Positions 63,627 to 64,000 of a stretch of 64,000 nucleotides of DNA are shown piece by piece (within the stretch, counting starts at the first letter, position 1; each line of letters begins with the position of its first letter). The stretch comes from a virus. A model generated the notes under the pieces. That model was not told where the DNA came from, made no database searches, and saw only the letters and a program-made list of their open reading frames with translations. The translations under genes were made by a program, and so were the position numbers. Location: the IMG/VR virus record IMGVR_UViG_3300029319_009044, positions 1 to 64,000 of that record, one strand, 5' to 3'.

Positions 63627-64000
63627 TACTGTGTTAAAGCTGAAATTATGTATCTTAATTTAATATCGTTTTCTTCAATATCAAATACTACTACACCATA
63701 TTCAGTATTAATTTTTACTCTAATATTATCATTTAGCAAAGATAGTAATCTAATATTGTCTAAGTTAATTGCGATAGGTTCTAAGCTAAAATTTACTTTA
63801 CCAAGACTTAAGGTAAAATTATCAGTATTATGACGAGCTCTATCAGTAAGTTCCGCCATTAAACTACCTTCTTCAGTATAAAAATATATCTTATTAGTTT
63901 CACTAGCAAACGTACTACCTTTAAAGAGTCTTTGAATAGTAGCTTTATTTAAATTAAAATTAGTATCGAATTTGAAACTATTAATTTTATCTATATTAAT
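63626..64000 (-). CDS. 45: Sliding clamp (gp45), C-terminal part; runs off the window
   Basis: The visible 124 codons are open to base 64000. Their sequence (LNKATIQRLFKGSTFASETN, then IYFYTEEGSLMAELTDRARHN and SKD-type ISALTQ end) matches the C-terminal domain of T4-like gp45, including the conserved MAELTDRARHN. An internal Met at 63857-63859 is not the start. gp45 is the trimeric processivity ring for the polymerase and, in T4, the moving activator of late transcription with gp33 and gp55, which matters because this phage relies on TAAATA late promoters. Confidence 0.9.
   Translation of the reverse strand: MNIDKINSFKFDTNFNLNKATIQRLFKGSTFASETNKIYFYTEEGSLMAELTDRARHNTDNFTLSLGKVNFSLEPIAINLDNIRLLSLLNDNIRVKINTEYGVVVFDIEENDIKLRYIISALTQ

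Noticed and set aside
63626-63859. A separate 77-residue gene starting at the ATG at 63857-63859
   Set aside because: The frame is open upstream to the window edge and that upstream sequence matches gp45, so the Met is internal.
1-64000. tRNA genes, rRNA, integrase, transposase or attachment sites
   Set aside because: Intergenic gaps are almost all under 100 bases and none holds a cloverleaf, inverted-repeat-bounded element or recombinase gene that I could see.

Overview
The window is a contiguous piece of a large, AT-rich, T4-type tailed phage (myovirus) genome. The diagnosis rests on recognisable T4-family parts: large terminase (gp17), contractile sheath (gp18), tail tube (gp19), a gp48-like tube cap, gp53, gp25 and gp6 baseplate proteins, a gp27-like hub, clamp loader gp44, sliding clamp gp45, primase gp61 and the T4 RNase H-type 5' nuclease. 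The style of the fibres (GDLYI/HDGT repeats, YadA-like GGG-x-x-N repeats, tail-collar and PKD domains, a shared LPT..P..WRDGT.LKIS tip) is typical of marine T4-like phages. No photosynthesis gene, integrase, tRNA or insertion sequence was seen. The host cannot be named from the window.

Layout. 1-2000 (minus): small early-type genes, a DUF932 protein and an HEXXH metalloprotease. 2028-2501 (plus): a late gene of unknown role. 2502-9533 (minus): a 1235-residue tail fibre, then an overlapping operon of GMP reductase, an RmlD-like reductase, a cytidylyltransferase and dTDP-glucose 4,6-dehydratase. 9566-15174: a small late gene, a manganese-type superoxide dismutase, a Cas4/RecB-like nuclease, a holin-like pair, a cysteine-rich adhesin and a glycosyltransferase. 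15171-18086 (minus): a gp14-like neck protein, a nucleotidyltransferase and an acidic EF-hand-like protein. 18119-31919 (plus): terminase, sheath, tube proteins, chaperones, tape measure, tube cap, gp53 and hub. 31916-33514 (minus): a small replication island (gp44, dUTPase). 33571-59317 (plus, briefly interrupted): probable gp16, gp25, gp6, five large wedge/fibre-network proteins, four tail-collar proteins and a giant beta-helix protein. 59314-64000 (mostly minus): small proteins, primase, 5' nuclease and the edge-truncated sliding clamp.

Regulation is the most striking feature. By hand count, 30 genes on both strands carry the T4-type late -10 motif TAAATA with only 5 (18 cases), 6 (11) or 7 (1) bases between it and the start codon. 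With T4 late-promoter geometry the first transcribed base would be the start codon itself or one to two bases before it, so much of the late programme should be leaderless mRNA. These starts have no Shine-Dalgarno sequence. A second element, GGAACTA-N3-TATAAT-N5/6-ATG, precedes four minus-strand genes with the same leaderless geometry. The motif spacing also selects start codons, including GTG starts for the terminase and tape measure.

Two convincing intrinsic terminators were found: one just before a late promoter at 17015-17051, and one buried inside the primase coding sequence where it would end the opposing transcript. Convergent genes usually overlap by exactly four bases. Auxiliary functions worth attention are the late-expressed Mn-type superoxide dismutase, GMP reductase, the nucleotide-sugar cassette, a 45-cysteine adhesin, a glycine-rich gp38-like adhesin domain, and an identical-length acidic C-terminal tag (C-[ED]-D-E-[DE]-D-C-x4-F) on two unrelated late proteins.
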